A stretch of DNA of 11,552 nt from Oscillospiraceae bacterium (lineage in GTDB: Bacteria; Bacillota_A; Clostridia; Oscillospirales; Oscillospiraceae), in assembly GCA_017408725.1 (NCBI GenBank), contig JAFQUA010000076.1, positions 1 through 11,552 of the forward strand, in the 5' to 3' direction. Numbering within the stretch: position 1 is the stretch's first letter; the number at the start of each line of letters is the position of its first letter. The translations under genes were made by a program, and so were the position numbers. Below, piece by piece: positions 1-6,972 of this stretch. Under the pieces are notes generated by a model that was not told the origin of the DNA, made no database searches, and saw only the letters and a list, made by a program, of their open reading frames with translations.

Positions 1-2
1 CG

Positions 3-36
3 GGCCTTTTTGCTAATCGTAATTAGCAAAAAGGCC
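3..36. repeat. 15-bp perfect inverted repeat at the window edge
   Basis: Bases 3-17 (GGCCTTTTTGCTAAT) and 22-36 are exact reverse complements around a 4-base loop (CGTA on plus, TACG on minus). A run of five T sits inside the arm, and no T-tract follows the hairpin on the plus strand. It could be a bidirectional terminator for a gene left of the window or a dispersed palindromic element. The left edge cuts off the context needed to decide. Confidence 0.6.
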
Positions 37-81
37 GCACATTTAACGCTTTTTGTCAAGTGTTTTTCTAAATTTATTACG

Positions 82-120
82 AAAAAACTGAATCCCACAT
101 TTCTGTGAGATCCAGTTTTT
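82..120 (-). terminator. Rho-independent terminator of the amino-acid ABC operon
   Basis: On the minus strand AAAAACTGGATCTCACA (120-104) pairs with TGTGGGATTCAGTTTTT (99-83) around a GAAA tetraloop (103-100), followed by a T run. The two non-Watson-Crick positions are G-U wobbles only in the minus-strand RNA; on the plus strand they would be A-C mismatches. This fixes the direction. It lies about 40 nt after the ATPase stop codon and closes that operon. Confidence 0.85.
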
Positions 121-160
121 CTTAACTTAATGACATTGGGTCATAACCGCACCTTTTATA

Positions 161-937
161 TTAAAGCACCTTGGAAAGGAAATCCTGCAAACGTGGATTT
201 TCGGGAGAGGTAAAGATCTTTTCCGGGGAGCCCTGCTCCACCAATTTCCCCTCGTCCATGAAGATTACCCGGTTGCCCACTTCCCGGGCGAAGCCCATTT
301 CGTGGGTCACAACCACCATCGTCATGCCTTCCCGGGCAAGCTCCTTCATAACCTCCAGAACCTCGCCGACCATTTCGGGATCAAGGGCAGAGGTGGGCTC
401 GTCAAAGAGCATTACTTCCGGCTCCATCATCAGCGCCCGAACGATAGCGATACGCTGTTTCTGACCGCCGGAGAGCTGGATGGGGTATGCACCCGCCCGG
501 TCTTCCAGACCGACCCGCTTCAAAAGCGCCATAGCCTTGGCTTCGGCCTGCTCTCTGGGGATTTTCAGCACTTTCACCGGAGCAAGGATCATGTTCTGCA
601 GGATGGTCTTGTGGGGGAACAGATTGAAATGCTGGAACACCATGCCCATCTTCTGGCGGTGGAGGTTGATGTTTACCTTTTCTTTCTTGCCTTGGCTGTT
701 GATAAAGGACTTTTTGGTGATGTCGACATCGTGAAAGATGATCTCGCCATCGGTGGGCTCTTCGATCAGGTTCAGGCTCCGCAGCAGTGTGGACTTGCCA
801 GAGCCGGAGGGACCGATGACTACCATCACATCGCCCTTGCAAATTTCTACGCTTACATCATCCAGAGCATGGATCGCGCCTTTGTTATAGTACTTTTTCA
901 GGTTCTTGACCTGTATGAGTTTATCGTTTGTCGCCAC
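161..937 (-). CDS. Polar amino-acid ABC transporter ATP-binding protein (GlnQ/HisP type)
   Basis: This is the ATPase of an amino-acid importer; it couples ATP hydrolysis at the inner face of the membrane to solute uptake through the permease encoded just upstream. The 258-residue protein shows Walker [10 protein letters not shown] (42-50), the Q-loop glutamine (102, in [10 protein letters not shown]), the signature LSGGQ (155-159), Walker B VMLFDE (175-180), the D-loop SALD and the H-loop histidine (212). An insertion of about 15 residues before the Q-loop (roughly 74-90, Lys-rich) is longer than in E. coli GlnQ. The start is GTG at 937 with AAAGGAG 8 nt upstream, inside the permease gene; the genes overlap by 17 nt, implying translational coupling. 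It is last in the operon. The family call is firm, but the amino acid carried (glutamine, cystine, arginine or other) cannot be told. Confidence 0.95.
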   Translation of the reverse strand: MATNDKLIQVKNLKKYYNKGAIHALDDVSVEICKGDVMVVIGPSGSGKSTLLRSLNLIEEPTDGEIIFHDVDITKKSFINSQGKKEKVNINLHRQKMGMVFQHFNLFPHKTILQNMILAPVKVLKIPREQAEAKAMALLKRVGLEDRAGAYPIQLSGGQKQRIAIVRALMMEPEVMLFDEPTSALDPEMVGEVLEVMKELAREGMTMVVVTHEMGFAREVGNRVIFMDEGKLVEQGSPEKIFTSPENPRLQDFLSKVL

Positions 938-1706
938 GGCTCATTCTCCTTTCGATGTATGCAATGAGTTTGGATGTGGGGAAGCACAGACAGAAGTATA
1001 GTGCTGTGGCCACAAGCAGTGGCTCCATAATGATGAAGTAAGCGCCACGCACCGATTCAACGGCGGACATGATGTCTCGAACACCGATGGTGTAGCAGAT
1101 GGAGGATTCTTTGATAATGACGACGAATTCATTGGCGATGGCAGGCAGAATGTTCTTGATGGCCTGGGGCAGAATGATATTAGTCATGGTTTGCACTTTG
1201 TTCATGCCCAGACTTCTTGCAGCTTCTGTCTGGCCGCCGTCGATGGACTGGATGCCGCTGCGGATGATCTCGCACAGATAAGCACCGGAGTTAATGCCAA
1301 GCGCTACAACACCGGGGAAGAAACGCTCAAAGCTGATAAAACCGAAAAAAGTAAACGACGGAAGGTCAATCAAACCAAAAATACCGTGGTAGATCAGCAT
1401 GATCTGCACCAGTACGGGAGTGGAGCGGATGACCTCTACATAGATCGTAGCGATCATGCTCACAGGGTTAAATTTGCTCAAAGTCAGCAAAAAGCGGTTG
1501 TCACGCATTTTACCGTCTTTGGTGTAGGCGAGAAAACGCAGGGGGCGAATATCAGTCAGGCGCATAATGGCCAAGATGATACCCAGAACGAAGCCGATGA
1601 CTACCGTCAAAAATGCCAACAAAACCGTGACTACAAGGCCCTGCTCGATGAGTTTTATGAAATTGAAGGTTTTTTCAAAGCCTTCCACAGTGATTAGATT
1701 GTTCAT
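921..1706 (-). CDS. Polar amino-acid ABC transporter permease (HisM/GlnP family)
   Basis: This is the membrane subunit of the importer, 261 residues, with several hydrophobic segments (about 22-50, 82-108, 131-150, 186-210 and 225-247). The cytoplasmic EAA loop that docks on the ATPase is visible around 160-182 (EAARSLGM, ending in [10 protein letters not shown]). The N-terminal half has the family element IRSTPVLVQ (93-101). The stretch between the first two membrane segments (about 51-80, charged, with KDGKMRDNR) is some 30 residues longer than in short HisM/GlnP homologues; this longer form is seen in some Gram-positive permeases. The ATG at 1706 has AAAGGA upstream. The binding-protein gene precedes it and the ATPase overlaps its 3' end. 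These permeases usually act as homodimers or with a sister permease; no sister is present, so a homodimer is likely. Confidence 0.94.
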   Translation of the reverse strand: MNNLITVEGFEKTFNFIKLIEQGLVVTVLLAFLTVVIGFVLGIILAIMRLTDIRPLRFLAYTKDGKMRDNRFLLTLSKFNPVSMIATIYVEVIRSTPVLVQIMLIYHGIFGLIDLPSFTFFGFISFERFFPGVVALGINSGAYLCEIIRSGIQSIDGGQTEAARSLGMNKVQTMTNIILPQAIKNILPAIANEFVVIIKESSICYTIGVRDIMSAVESVRGAYFIIMEPLLVATALYFCLCFPTSKLIAYIERRMSRGDKR

Positions 1707-1729
1707 GGAAATGTCCTTTCAAAACGCAT

Positions 1730-1762
1730 CAAATTCCTCCCTGAATGCCAGGGAGGAATTTG
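1730..1762 (-). terminator. Intercistronic hairpin after the binding-protein gene
   Basis: Bases 1730-1743 (CAAATTCCTCCCTG) and 1749-1762 form a perfect 14-bp stem with a 5-base loop. It lies between the binding-protein stop codon and the permease start. Only a weak T stretch (GCGTTTTG) follows on the minus strand, so it probably acts as a partial terminator or 3'-end stabiliser. Such hairpins raise binding-protein output relative to the membrane subunits in many importer operons. Confidence 0.7.
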
Positions 1763-1774
1763 CTTCAATTGTTA

Positions 1775-2662
1775 TCAGCCTTCAGTAGGAGTCGTATCGC
1801 CTTCGGTGGGGACCTTGCCGTCTTCACCCAGCAGACCCTGGTAGTTGTCGCCGGCAGCCAGGTTGTTGGCTTCTTCCAGGAACTTGGCGAAGGTGCCTTC
1901 GTTGACACACTTGTTCAAAGCTTCGTTGACATACTTCATCAAGTCGGCGTTGCCTTTGGCTACACCGATGACATTACCTTCGGCTTCGTAGGGAACTTCG
2001 CAGAGAATGGTCAGTTGGGGGTAGTTCTTCTTATAGGACTCAGCGACATCCCACTCGATGTAAGCGCCGTCCAGCTTGCCGGAGATCAGTTCTGCGATGA
2101 TGTCGGTGGCCTTGGTCAGCTGTGTCATCTGTGCGTCAGGGCTGAACTCAGTAGCCAGTTCCATCTGAATGGTGCCGGTCTGGGCAGCGATCTTAACATT
2201 AGCATTGTTGGTGGAAGCCAGATCGGTGAACATGGAAGCCTTGGCGTTGGTGGTCACGAAAGCCTGCTTGCCTTCATAGTAGCAATCGGAGAAGTCCATC
2301 TTTTCCAGACGGTCGGGATCGGGGGACAGACCTGCCAGAGCCAGGTCAGCCTTGCCAGCACCCATCTCGCCGACGATGCCGTTGAAGTCCATGGGGATGA
2401 CTTCCAGAGTCAGACCCAGGTAATCAGCGATGTACTTAGCCAGAGCCATATCGAAGCCAGCCAGAGTGGGGTTCTTGTTGGCGTCCAGAGCATAGAATTC
2501 ATAGGGAGCATAGTCGGGGGAGGTGATTACAGTGAGATAGCCTTCCTTAACGGTCTTCAGGTTGTAGGTGTTCTTACCGGGGCCGTCCTCGGTGGCAGCA
2601 CAAGCGGTCAGTGCGCTCATCAGCATCAAAGCGGCCAGAATGACAGCGATCAATTTCTTCAT
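1775..2662 (-). CDS. Amino-acid ABC transporter substrate-binding lipoprotein
   Basis: This extracellular solute-binding protein of family 3 captures the amino acid and delivers it to the permease. The 295-residue product starts with MKKLIAVILAALMLMSA and a lipobox LTAC, so Cys21 should be lipidated and hold the protein on the outer face of the membrane. Typical fold elements follow: SPDYAPYEF near 48, GFDMALAKYIA, a central DLALAGLSPDPDRLEKMDFS in which the Arg is expected to bind the substrate carboxylate, and DGAYIEWDVAESY in lobe 2. The C-terminus is an acidic Pro/Thr tail (PTEGDTTPTEG) outside the domain. The ATG at 2662 has AAAAAGGAG upstream and a strong promoter about 50 nt away. First gene of the operon. 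The ligand is not predictable by eye. Confidence 0.95.
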   Translation of the reverse strand: MKKLIAVILAALMLMSALTACAATEDGPGKNTYNLKTVKEGYLTVITSPDYAPYEFYALDANKNPTLAGFDMALAKYIADYLGLTLEVIPMDFNGIVGEMGAGKADLALAGLSPDPDRLEKMDFSDCYYEGKQAFVTTNAKASMFTDLASTNNANVKIAAQTGTIQMELATEFSPDAQMTQLTKATDIIAELISGKLDGAYIEWDVAESYKKNYPQLTILCEVPYEAEGNVIGVAKGNADLMKYVNEALNKCVNEGTFAKFLEEANNLAAGDNYQGLLGEDGKVPTEGDTTPTEG

Positions 2663-2680
2663 GACGATTACTCCTTTTTA

Positions 2681-2696
2681 AATCCCTGAGGGATTG
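2681..2696. repeat. Small palindrome in the binding-protein leader
   Basis: AATCCC-TGA-GGGATT is a 6-bp stem with a 3-base loop, located between the predicted transcription start and the ribosome site of the binding-protein gene. The leader is only about 40 nt, too short for a T-box or known riboswitch. It could be a 5' stabilising stem-loop or a small operator. Confidence 0.35.
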
Positions 2697-2709
2697 ATTT
2701 GATGAATGC

Positions 2710-2738
2710 ATTATAGCGCGAATATTATTCATAGTCAA
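2710..2738 (-). promoter_or_regulatory. Sigma-A promoter of the amino-acid ABC operon
   Basis: On the minus strand TTGACT (2738-2733), a 17-nt spacer and TATAAT (2715-2710) form a near-consensus promoter reading into the binding-protein gene. The spacer contains the 11-base palindrome GAATATTATTC (2720-2730), well placed for a repressor such as an amino-acid-sensing regulator. It resembles an ARG-box core but has 3 rather than 4 central A/T bases, so no regulator is assigned. Confidence 0.85.
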
Positions 2739-2902
2739 GTGTTTTTGAATACAAGAATGCATGAAAATACATAAGCAAAAATGGAAATATTACACAAAAA
2801 TCTATATTGTAATTGAATAAATGCATAGAGATTGGGGTTTTTACAATTGCTTTTCAGGAATAGATATGAATAAGGATGTGAATATATACGGATGGAGATG
2901 AA
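2739..2902. other. AT-rich intergenic stretch without a gene
   Basis: This stretch separates the tcdA terminator from the ABC operon promoter. It is very AT-rich and has no ORF with a ribosome site. It contains two of three copies of ATGCAT (2757-2762 and 2821-2826; the third is at 2706-2711, over the -10 region) and a repeated GATGAATAA-like sequence near 2864-2905. It may carry upstream regulatory sites of the ABC operon; no specific site is recognised. Confidence 0.5.
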
Positions 2903-2932
2903 TAAAATCCTCTCCGGAAGCCCGGAGAGGAT
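2903..2932 (-). terminator. Rho-independent terminator after tcdA
   Basis: On the minus strand an 11-bp GC-rich stem (ATCCTCTCCGG paired with CCGGAGAGGAT, bases 2907-2917 and 2922-2932) with a 4-base loop is followed directly by TTTATT. It starts 4 nt after the tcdA stop codon and ends the metY-tcdA transcript. Confidence 0.88.
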
Positions 2933-2936
2933 AGGG

Positions 2937-3671
2937 TCAATTTACTTTTGAAAGATCTTTAATCACTTCGCCTGCCATGATCAGCCCTGCGGTTCCGGGA
3001 ACGAAGGCTGTGGAGCCAGGAAGAGAACGCCTGCTGGAGCCTTCCCGCTGCGGTTCGGGAGACTCGTCGGCAATTTCAAAGGGTTCCAAAGGCAATTCCT
3101 CGGAGAAAACCACCTTAATACCCTTAATGCCCCGTTTGCCGCATTCCTTGCGCATGATCCGCGCCAGAGCGCAGCCGGAAGTCTTGGAAATGTCCGCCAC
3201 ACGGAAAGCGGCGGGATCCAGCTTGTTTCCGGTGCCCATGCAGCTGATGACGGGAACGCCGGCTTCCTTTGCTTTTGTAATCAGTGCCAGCTTGCCGGTG
3301 ACGGTATCGATGGCATCGATCACATAATCATATTGGGAGAAGTCAAACTGATTTTCTGTTTCCGGCAGGAAGAAGGTTTTATAGGTGCGTACCTCAATGG
3401 TTGGATCAATGTCACGGATACGACCGGCAGCTACATCCACCTTGTATTTTCCGATGGTAGAGTGGAGCGCCAGCATCTGGCGGTTCAAATTGGTAAGGCT
3501 CACGGTGTCATCGTCCACAAGATCAATGTGACCGATGCCGCTGCGGGCCAGGGCTTCCGCGGTGTAGCCGCCCACACCGCCCAAACCGAACAGAATCACG
3601 CGGGCGTTGCGCAGCTTTTGGATGCCGTCCTCACCCAGCAAAAGGCGGGTACGGGAATACTGGTCAGCCAT
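2937..3671 (-). CDS. tcdA: tRNA threonylcarbamoyladenosine dehydratase (ThiF/E1-like)
   Basis: TcdA uses ATP to cyclise the N6-threonylcarbamoyl group of A37 in ANN-decoding tRNAs, giving ct6A. The 244-residue protein starts with the family pattern YSRTRLLLGEDGIQKL, then the nucleotide-binding loop GLGGVGG (29-35), the acidic strand end LVDDD (51-55), the NLNRQ motif (61-65) that contacts ATP in E1-like enzymes, and VIDAIDT (117-123). The C-terminal third has VVFSEE and a final FVPGTAGLIMAGEVI helix as in TcdA/YgdL proteins. It lacks the Cys-x-x-Cys zinc pairs of MoeB/ThiF, which argues for TcdA. It follows metY by only 3 nt and ends at a strong terminator, so it is the second gene of that operon. 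The ribosome site (AAAAGG) overlaps the metY stop region, suggesting coupled translation. Confidence 0.92.
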   Translation of the reverse strand: MADQYSRTRLLLGEDGIQKLRNARVILFGLGGVGGYTAEALARSGIGHIDLVDDDTVSLTNLNRQMLALHSTIGKYKVDVAAGRIRDIDPTIEVRTYKTFFLPETENQFDFSQYDYVIDAIDTVTGKLALITKAKEAGVPVISCMGTGNKLDPAAFRVADISKTSGCALARIMRKECGKRGIKGIKVVFSEELPLEPFEIADESPEPQREGSSRRSLPGSTAFVPGTAGLIMAGEVIKDLSKVN

Positions 3672-3674
3672 GAT

Positions 3675-4961
3675 TTATACCTTTTCGATGGCCTGCTGCA
3701 GATCGGCGATCAAATCGCCGGCATTCTCCAGACCGCAGCTCAAGCGAATCAGATCCGCGCCCACACCGGCCTGTTCCAACTGCTCGTCGGTCATCTGACG
3801 ATGGGTTGCAGATGCGGGGTGGAGACAGCAGGTGCGGCTGTCTGCAACATGAGTTTCGATGGAGCCCAGCTTCATGTTCTTCATGAAGGTTTCAGCGGCA
3901 GCCCGTCCGCCCTTCAAGCCGAAGGAAATGACACCGCAGGAGCCTTTAGGCATATATTTCTGCGCCAGTTCATAATACTTGTCACTCTTAAGGCCGCAGT
4001 ATTTGACCCAAGCAACTTTTTCGTTGCTCTGCAGGAATTCTGCGATCTTCTGGGCGTTTTCACAGTGCTGGCGCATCCGGAAGGGAAGGCTTTCCAGACC
4101 CAGATTCAGATAGTAAGCGCTCTGGGGACTCTGAACAGAGCCGAGGTCACGCATGAGCTGTGCGGTGCATTTGGTAATGAACGCACCGGCAAGGCCGAAT
4201 CGCTCAGTGTAGGTCACACCGTGATAGCTGTCATCAGGGGTGCAAAGACCGGAGAACCTGTCGGGATACTTGGTCCAGTCAAATTTACCGCTGTCTACGA
4301 TGCAGCCGCCCACAGCGGAAGCATGACCGTCCATATACTTGGTGGTGGAGTGAGTGACGATGTCCGCGCCCCACTCAAAGGGACGGCAGTTTACGGGGGT
4401 AGCGAAGGTGTTGTCCACGATCAAGGGAAGTCCATTGTCGTGGGCGGCCTTTGCAAAAACTTCAATGTCCAGCACATTCAAGGCGGGATTGGCAATGGTT
4501 TCACCAAAAACCAGTTTGGTATTGGGGCGAATAGCAGCGCAGATCTCTTCATAGGAAGCATCCGGGCTGACGAAGGTAGCTTCAATGCCCATACGCTTCA
4601 TGGTCACACTGATCAGATTGAAGGTACCGCCGTAGATTGCGGAGCTGGCAACGATATGGTCGCCGCAGGAGGCAATGTTGAACATGGCGTAGAAATTGGC
4701 AGCCTGACCGGAACCGGTAAGCATAGCGGCAGTGCCGCCCTCCAACGCTGCGATCTTGGCAGCCACCATGTCGCAGGTGGGGTTCTGAAGCCGGGAGTAG
4801 AAATAACCCTCTGCCTCCAGATCGAAGAGCTTGCCCATATCCTCGGAAGTTGCGTACTTAAAAGTAGTACTTTGAATAATGGGAATCTGGCGGGGCTCGC
4901 CGCTTTTAGGGCTGTAGCCTGCCTGAATGCACAGTGTTTCAATATTCAGCTTCTGATCCAT
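3675..4961 (-). CDS. metY: O-acetylhomoserine sulfhydrylase (aminocarboxypropyltransferase)
   Basis: This PLP enzyme makes homocysteine from O-acetylhomoserine and sulfide, the direct sulfhydrylation route to methionine. The 428-residue product is full length for MetY. Visible features: the cofactor-phosphate motif YSRLQNPT (55-62), the YGGTFNL segment (110-116), VDNTFATP with Asp183 against the pyridine ring, and the Schiff-base lysine Lys208 in STTKYMDGH. The long insert after the lysine (GKFDWTKYPDRFSG) separates MetY from cystathionine gamma-synthase and gamma-lyases. The reading frame is open upstream to 5138, but ATG at 4961 is chosen: it has GAGGTG 6 nt away, begins the conserved N-terminus (LNIETLCIQAGY), and the promoter at 4996-5024 lies inside the longer version. 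A methionine gamma-lyase-like side activity cannot be excluded by eye. Confidence 0.95.
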   Translation of the reverse strand: MDQKLNIETLCIQAGYSPKSGEPRQIPIIQSTTFKYATSEDMGKLFDLEAEGYFYSRLQNPTCDMVAAKIAALEGGTAAMLTGSGQAANFYAMFNIASCGDHIVASSAIYGGTFNLISVTMKRMGIEATFVSPDASYEEICAAIRPNTKLVFGETIANPALNVLDIEVFAKAAHDNGLPLIVDNTFATPVNCRPFEWGADIVTHSTTKYMDGHASAVGGCIVDSGKFDWTKYPDRFSGLCTPDDSYHGVTYTERFGLAGAFITKCTAQLMRDLGSVQSPQSAYYLNLGLESLPFRMRQHCENAQKIAEFLQSNEKVAWVKYCGLKSDKYYELAQKYMPKGSCGVISFGLKGGRAAAETFMKNMKLGSIETHVADSRTCCLHPASATHRQMTDEQLEQAGVGADLIRLSCGLENAGDLIADLQQAIEKV

Positions 4962-4995
4962 AGGAATCACCTCAAAAGTAGATTTTCTATGGGAT

Positions 4996-5024
4996 ATTGT
5001 AACCCCAACGAAGTTGTTTGTCAA
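4996..5024 (-). promoter_or_regulatory. Sigma-A promoter of the metY-tcdA operon
   Basis: On the minus strand TTGACA (5024-5019), a 17-nt spacer and TACAAT (5001-4996) are one base from full consensus. The predicted start is near 4989, leaving a leader of about 28 nt. That is too short for a SAM riboswitch or T-box, so any methionine control would have to come from a DNA-binding protein. Confidence 0.85.
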
Positions 5025-5134
5025 TTGGAAGCGGGGTAGATGATGGAAACAGACTAAAATGATTGAGGATATGGCCAAATTACTCGGAAACGGATGGAAG
5101 TTTTTTACACTGAACCAGTAAAACTGAGCAATAG

Positions 5135-5174
5135 ACAAAACATCCCCTGATGTAGGATAATTACATCAGGGGAT
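5135..5174 (-). terminator. Terminator after the GPH symporter
   Basis: Bases 5142-5154 (ATCCCCTGATGTA) and 5162-5174 form a perfect 13-bp stem with a 7-base loop. On the minus strand the stem is followed by GTTTTGT. It begins 21 nt after the symporter stop codon and separates it from the metY promoter. The T-tract is imperfect, but stem and position fit a terminator. Confidence 0.82.
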
Positions 5175-5195
5175 ATTGTTATAGGGGAGAAGAGA

Positions 5196-6764
5196 TTACT
5201 GCTCCTTGCGGGCAGCCAGCGCCTCAGTCATCTTAGCCAAGGTCTTCTTGTCGATGTTGTAGATCAGAGCAATGCCGATGAACTGCAGCACAGCGCTGAA
5301 CATATACAGACCGGCGACCAGCCAGCACATATTGTGGGAGGTGGCAGCGGACTGACCGATGGTACCCAGGCTAGACTGATAACCCAGAGCACCCATCATC
5401 AGCAGGACCATGGAGGGACCTACGCCCTGAGCCAGCTTACGGAAGAAGCTGTGCAGAGAGTAGACGGTGCCTTCTTCGCGGGTGCCGAACTTCCACTCGT
5501 TGTAGTCGATAGCGTCGCCCATCAGAGCCCAAGAGACGCAGGTGTAAACGCCCATACCAATGCCGAACAGAACCAGACCGGCCAGATAGACGATCAAAGC
5601 AGTCTGTACATTGGAGATGGTGGGGAAGATCAGCATGATGCCGCCGCCGATCATGGACACGATGGTACCAACAACGGAAGCTTCCTTCTTACCGAACTTC
5701 TTGACGATCTTGGTGATGAAGGGCATGAACAGGAACATGGGCAGGAAGCCGACCATCTGCACCAGACCGGACATGGAAGCCATGTTGAAGTAAGTAGCGA
5801 ACATGATGGTGTTGGCGGTGGTGGCGGACTGCATGCCCAGGAACATACCCATAGCTGCAACAGTAGCACCAACAGCGGGACGGTTCTTCATGAAGTTGCC
5901 GAAGGACCTAATGATGTTGAACTTCTCGCCGCCCTCGTTAGCCTTGACGGTGTTCTCATCCACACGGATGGTGATGTTCTTCAGCATGAACATAAAGGCG
6001 ATGAAGCCCAGAATGCCCATGATCAGGGCAGCCCAGAACACACGGTCACCCAGCAGGATCTCAACCTGCTTGCCGGTAGCGGGGCTGAGAATGGCTTCGC
6101 CGATCTGGTAAGCCTCGCCGGTGAGGGGGTTGGTCAGGAACTGCTCTCTGGTAAAGCCTTCGGGGATCTCGATTCTGTCCAGGAAAGTGGTGGTGCCGTC
6201 CCAGGTAGCTTTCTGCCAAATCAGCATGGGCAGAACGATGCCGGGGACCATACCACCGATCATGGAACCGACGGAGCGCCAGGTAGACAGCTGAGCACGC
6301 TCGCCCACATCCTCAGTAACCAGAGACAGCATGGAGCCGTAAGGGACATTAGCGACAGTGTAGCAGGCATCCCAGATAATGTAACCAAGGATAAAAAGCA
6401 CAGCCTTCAGAACAACAGGAGCATCAGGGAAGGGCAGGAACACTGCTGCACCGCCGACCAGCAGACCGCAAGCACCAACAAAGATGTACTGCTTGAACTT
6501 TCCGCGCTTATAGTTGCGCTTATCGTTATCGATTATGGTACCGATCATGGGGTCGTTGACGGCATCCCAAATCTGTACCAGCAGAAGCAGGACAGAAAGC
6601 AGGCCGGTTTCCATCATCATGTAGACCAGCCAGAAGGTCTGAACAGTGCCCTTCAGGGCAAAACTCATGTTACAGCCAAAGTCACCGGCGGCATAGGCGA
6701 CCTTGTCGCGCATACCGAACTTACGGTAACCCTTGGCATCCAGAGTTACGGGTTTTTTTGCCAT
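5196..6764 (-). CDS. GPH-family (MelB-like) sugar:cation symporter
   Basis: This is an inner-membrane importer of the glycoside-pentoside-hexuronide:cation family within the major facilitator fold, driven by sodium or protons. The 522-residue protein has about 12 hydrophobic segments. Diagnostic elements are WDAVNDPMIG (66-75), whose Asp67 and Asp71 match the cation/sugar-binding pair of MelB, RGKFKQYI (87-94) and NVPYGSM (139-145). A hydrophilic insert of about 55 residues (183-240, with Pro/Gly/Thr and FTREQFLTNPLTGEAYQ) lies between central membrane segments and makes the protein longer than MelB (about 470). The ATG at 6764 is preferred over an upstream in-frame start because TAAGGAGGAA lies just before it. 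It is transcribed away from the TetR gene and shares a promoter motif with the GH79 gene, suggesting it brings in the GH79 substrate. The substrate is inferred, not shown. Confidence 0.93.
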   Translation of the reverse strand: MAKKPVTLDAKGYRKFGMRDKVAYAAGDFGCNMSFALKGTVQTFWLVYMMMETGLLSVLLLLVQIWDAVNDPMIGTIIDNDKRNYKRGKFKQYIFVGACGLLVGGAAVFLPFPDAPVVLKAVLFILGYIIWDACYTVANVPYGSMLSLVTEDVGERAQLSTWRSVGSMIGGMVPGIVLPMLIWQKATWDGTTTFLDRIEIPEGFTREQFLTNPLTGEAYQIGEAILSPATGKQVEILLGDRVFWAALIMGILGFIAFMFMLKNITIRVDENTVKANEGGEKFNIIRSFGNFMKNRPAVGATVAAMGMFLGMQSATTANTIMFATYFNMASMSGLVQMVGFLPMFLFMPFITKIVKKFGKKEASVVGTIVSMIGGGIMLIFPTISNVQTALIVYLAGLVLFGIGMGVYTCVSWALMGDAIDYNEWKFGTREEGTVYSLHSFFRKLAQGVGPSMVLLMMGALGYQSSLGTIGQSAATSHNMCWLVAGLYMFSAVLQFIGIALIYNIDKKTLAKMTEALAARKEQ

Positions 6765-6787
6765 TATTACTTCCTCCTTAATTTTGC

Positions 6788-6801
6788 GGGTAGGCATACC
6801 C
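6788..6801. repeat. GGGTA-N4-TACCC inverted repeat in the symporter leader
   Basis: A perfect 5-bp inverted repeat with a 4-base centre lies about 10-20 nt after the predicted start of the symporter transcript and upstream of its ribosome site. It could be an operator or a small leader hairpin. It is short enough to be chance. Confidence 0.35.
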
Positions 6802-6817
6802 ATATCAATCATAACCT

Positions 6818-6872
6818 ATTATAGTTCATGAACGAATTGTAAACTAGGGACAAAATGACACTTTTGTGACAC
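6818..6872 (-). promoter_or_regulatory. Regulated promoter of the symporter, with candidate activator site and operator
   Basis: On the minus strand a perfect TATAAT -10 box (6823-6818) has no recognisable -35 box at the right distance. The 10-base palindrome GTTCATGAAC (6824-6833) abuts the -10 box and is a candidate TetR-family operator. Further upstream lies GTGTCACA (6872-6865), 9 nt, then TTTTGTCCC (6855-6847). The same bipartite site with the same spacing occurs upstream of the GH79 gene. A weak -35 next to a shared site is the usual look of an activator-dependent promoter. Confidence 0.65.
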
Positions 6873-6921
6873 GGGACGCAGATTTCTGCACCTGATTTTT
6901 TGGAGAGAATGAACAAAAGAG

Positions 6922-6949
6922 TTGAAAAGTTCCGTTTTTCTGGTATAAT
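6922..6949 (+). promoter_or_regulatory. Promoter of the TetR-family regulator gene
   Basis: TTGAAA (6922-6927), a 16-nt spacer and TATAAT (6944-6949), preceded by TGG giving an extended -10. The predicted start near 6956 leaves a leader of about 17-26 nt before the regulator gene. It is divergent from the symporter promoter; the two -10 boxes are about 120 nt apart. Confidence 0.8.
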
Positions 6950-6972
6950 AATAAATAAAAGAGGGAATTGGG

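Noticed and set aside
1745..2689. A 314-codon plus-strand open frame antisense to the binding-protein gene
   Set aside because: The opposite strand has a lipobox, promoter, ribosome site and family motifs; this frame has none.
4962..4989. SAM riboswitch or T-box in the metY leader
   Set aside because: The promoter at 4996-5024 leaves only about 28 nt of leader, with no room for either fold.
3333..5039. A 568-codon plus-strand open frame antisense to metY and part of tcdA
   Set aside because: It crosses two well-supported genes, a promoter and an intergenic gap, and shows no recognisable domain.
5334..6824. A 496-codon plus-strand open frame antisense to the symporter
   Set aside because: Its product is rich in His, Gln, Gly and Asp with no hydrophobic core, typical of the mirror frame of a membrane protein.
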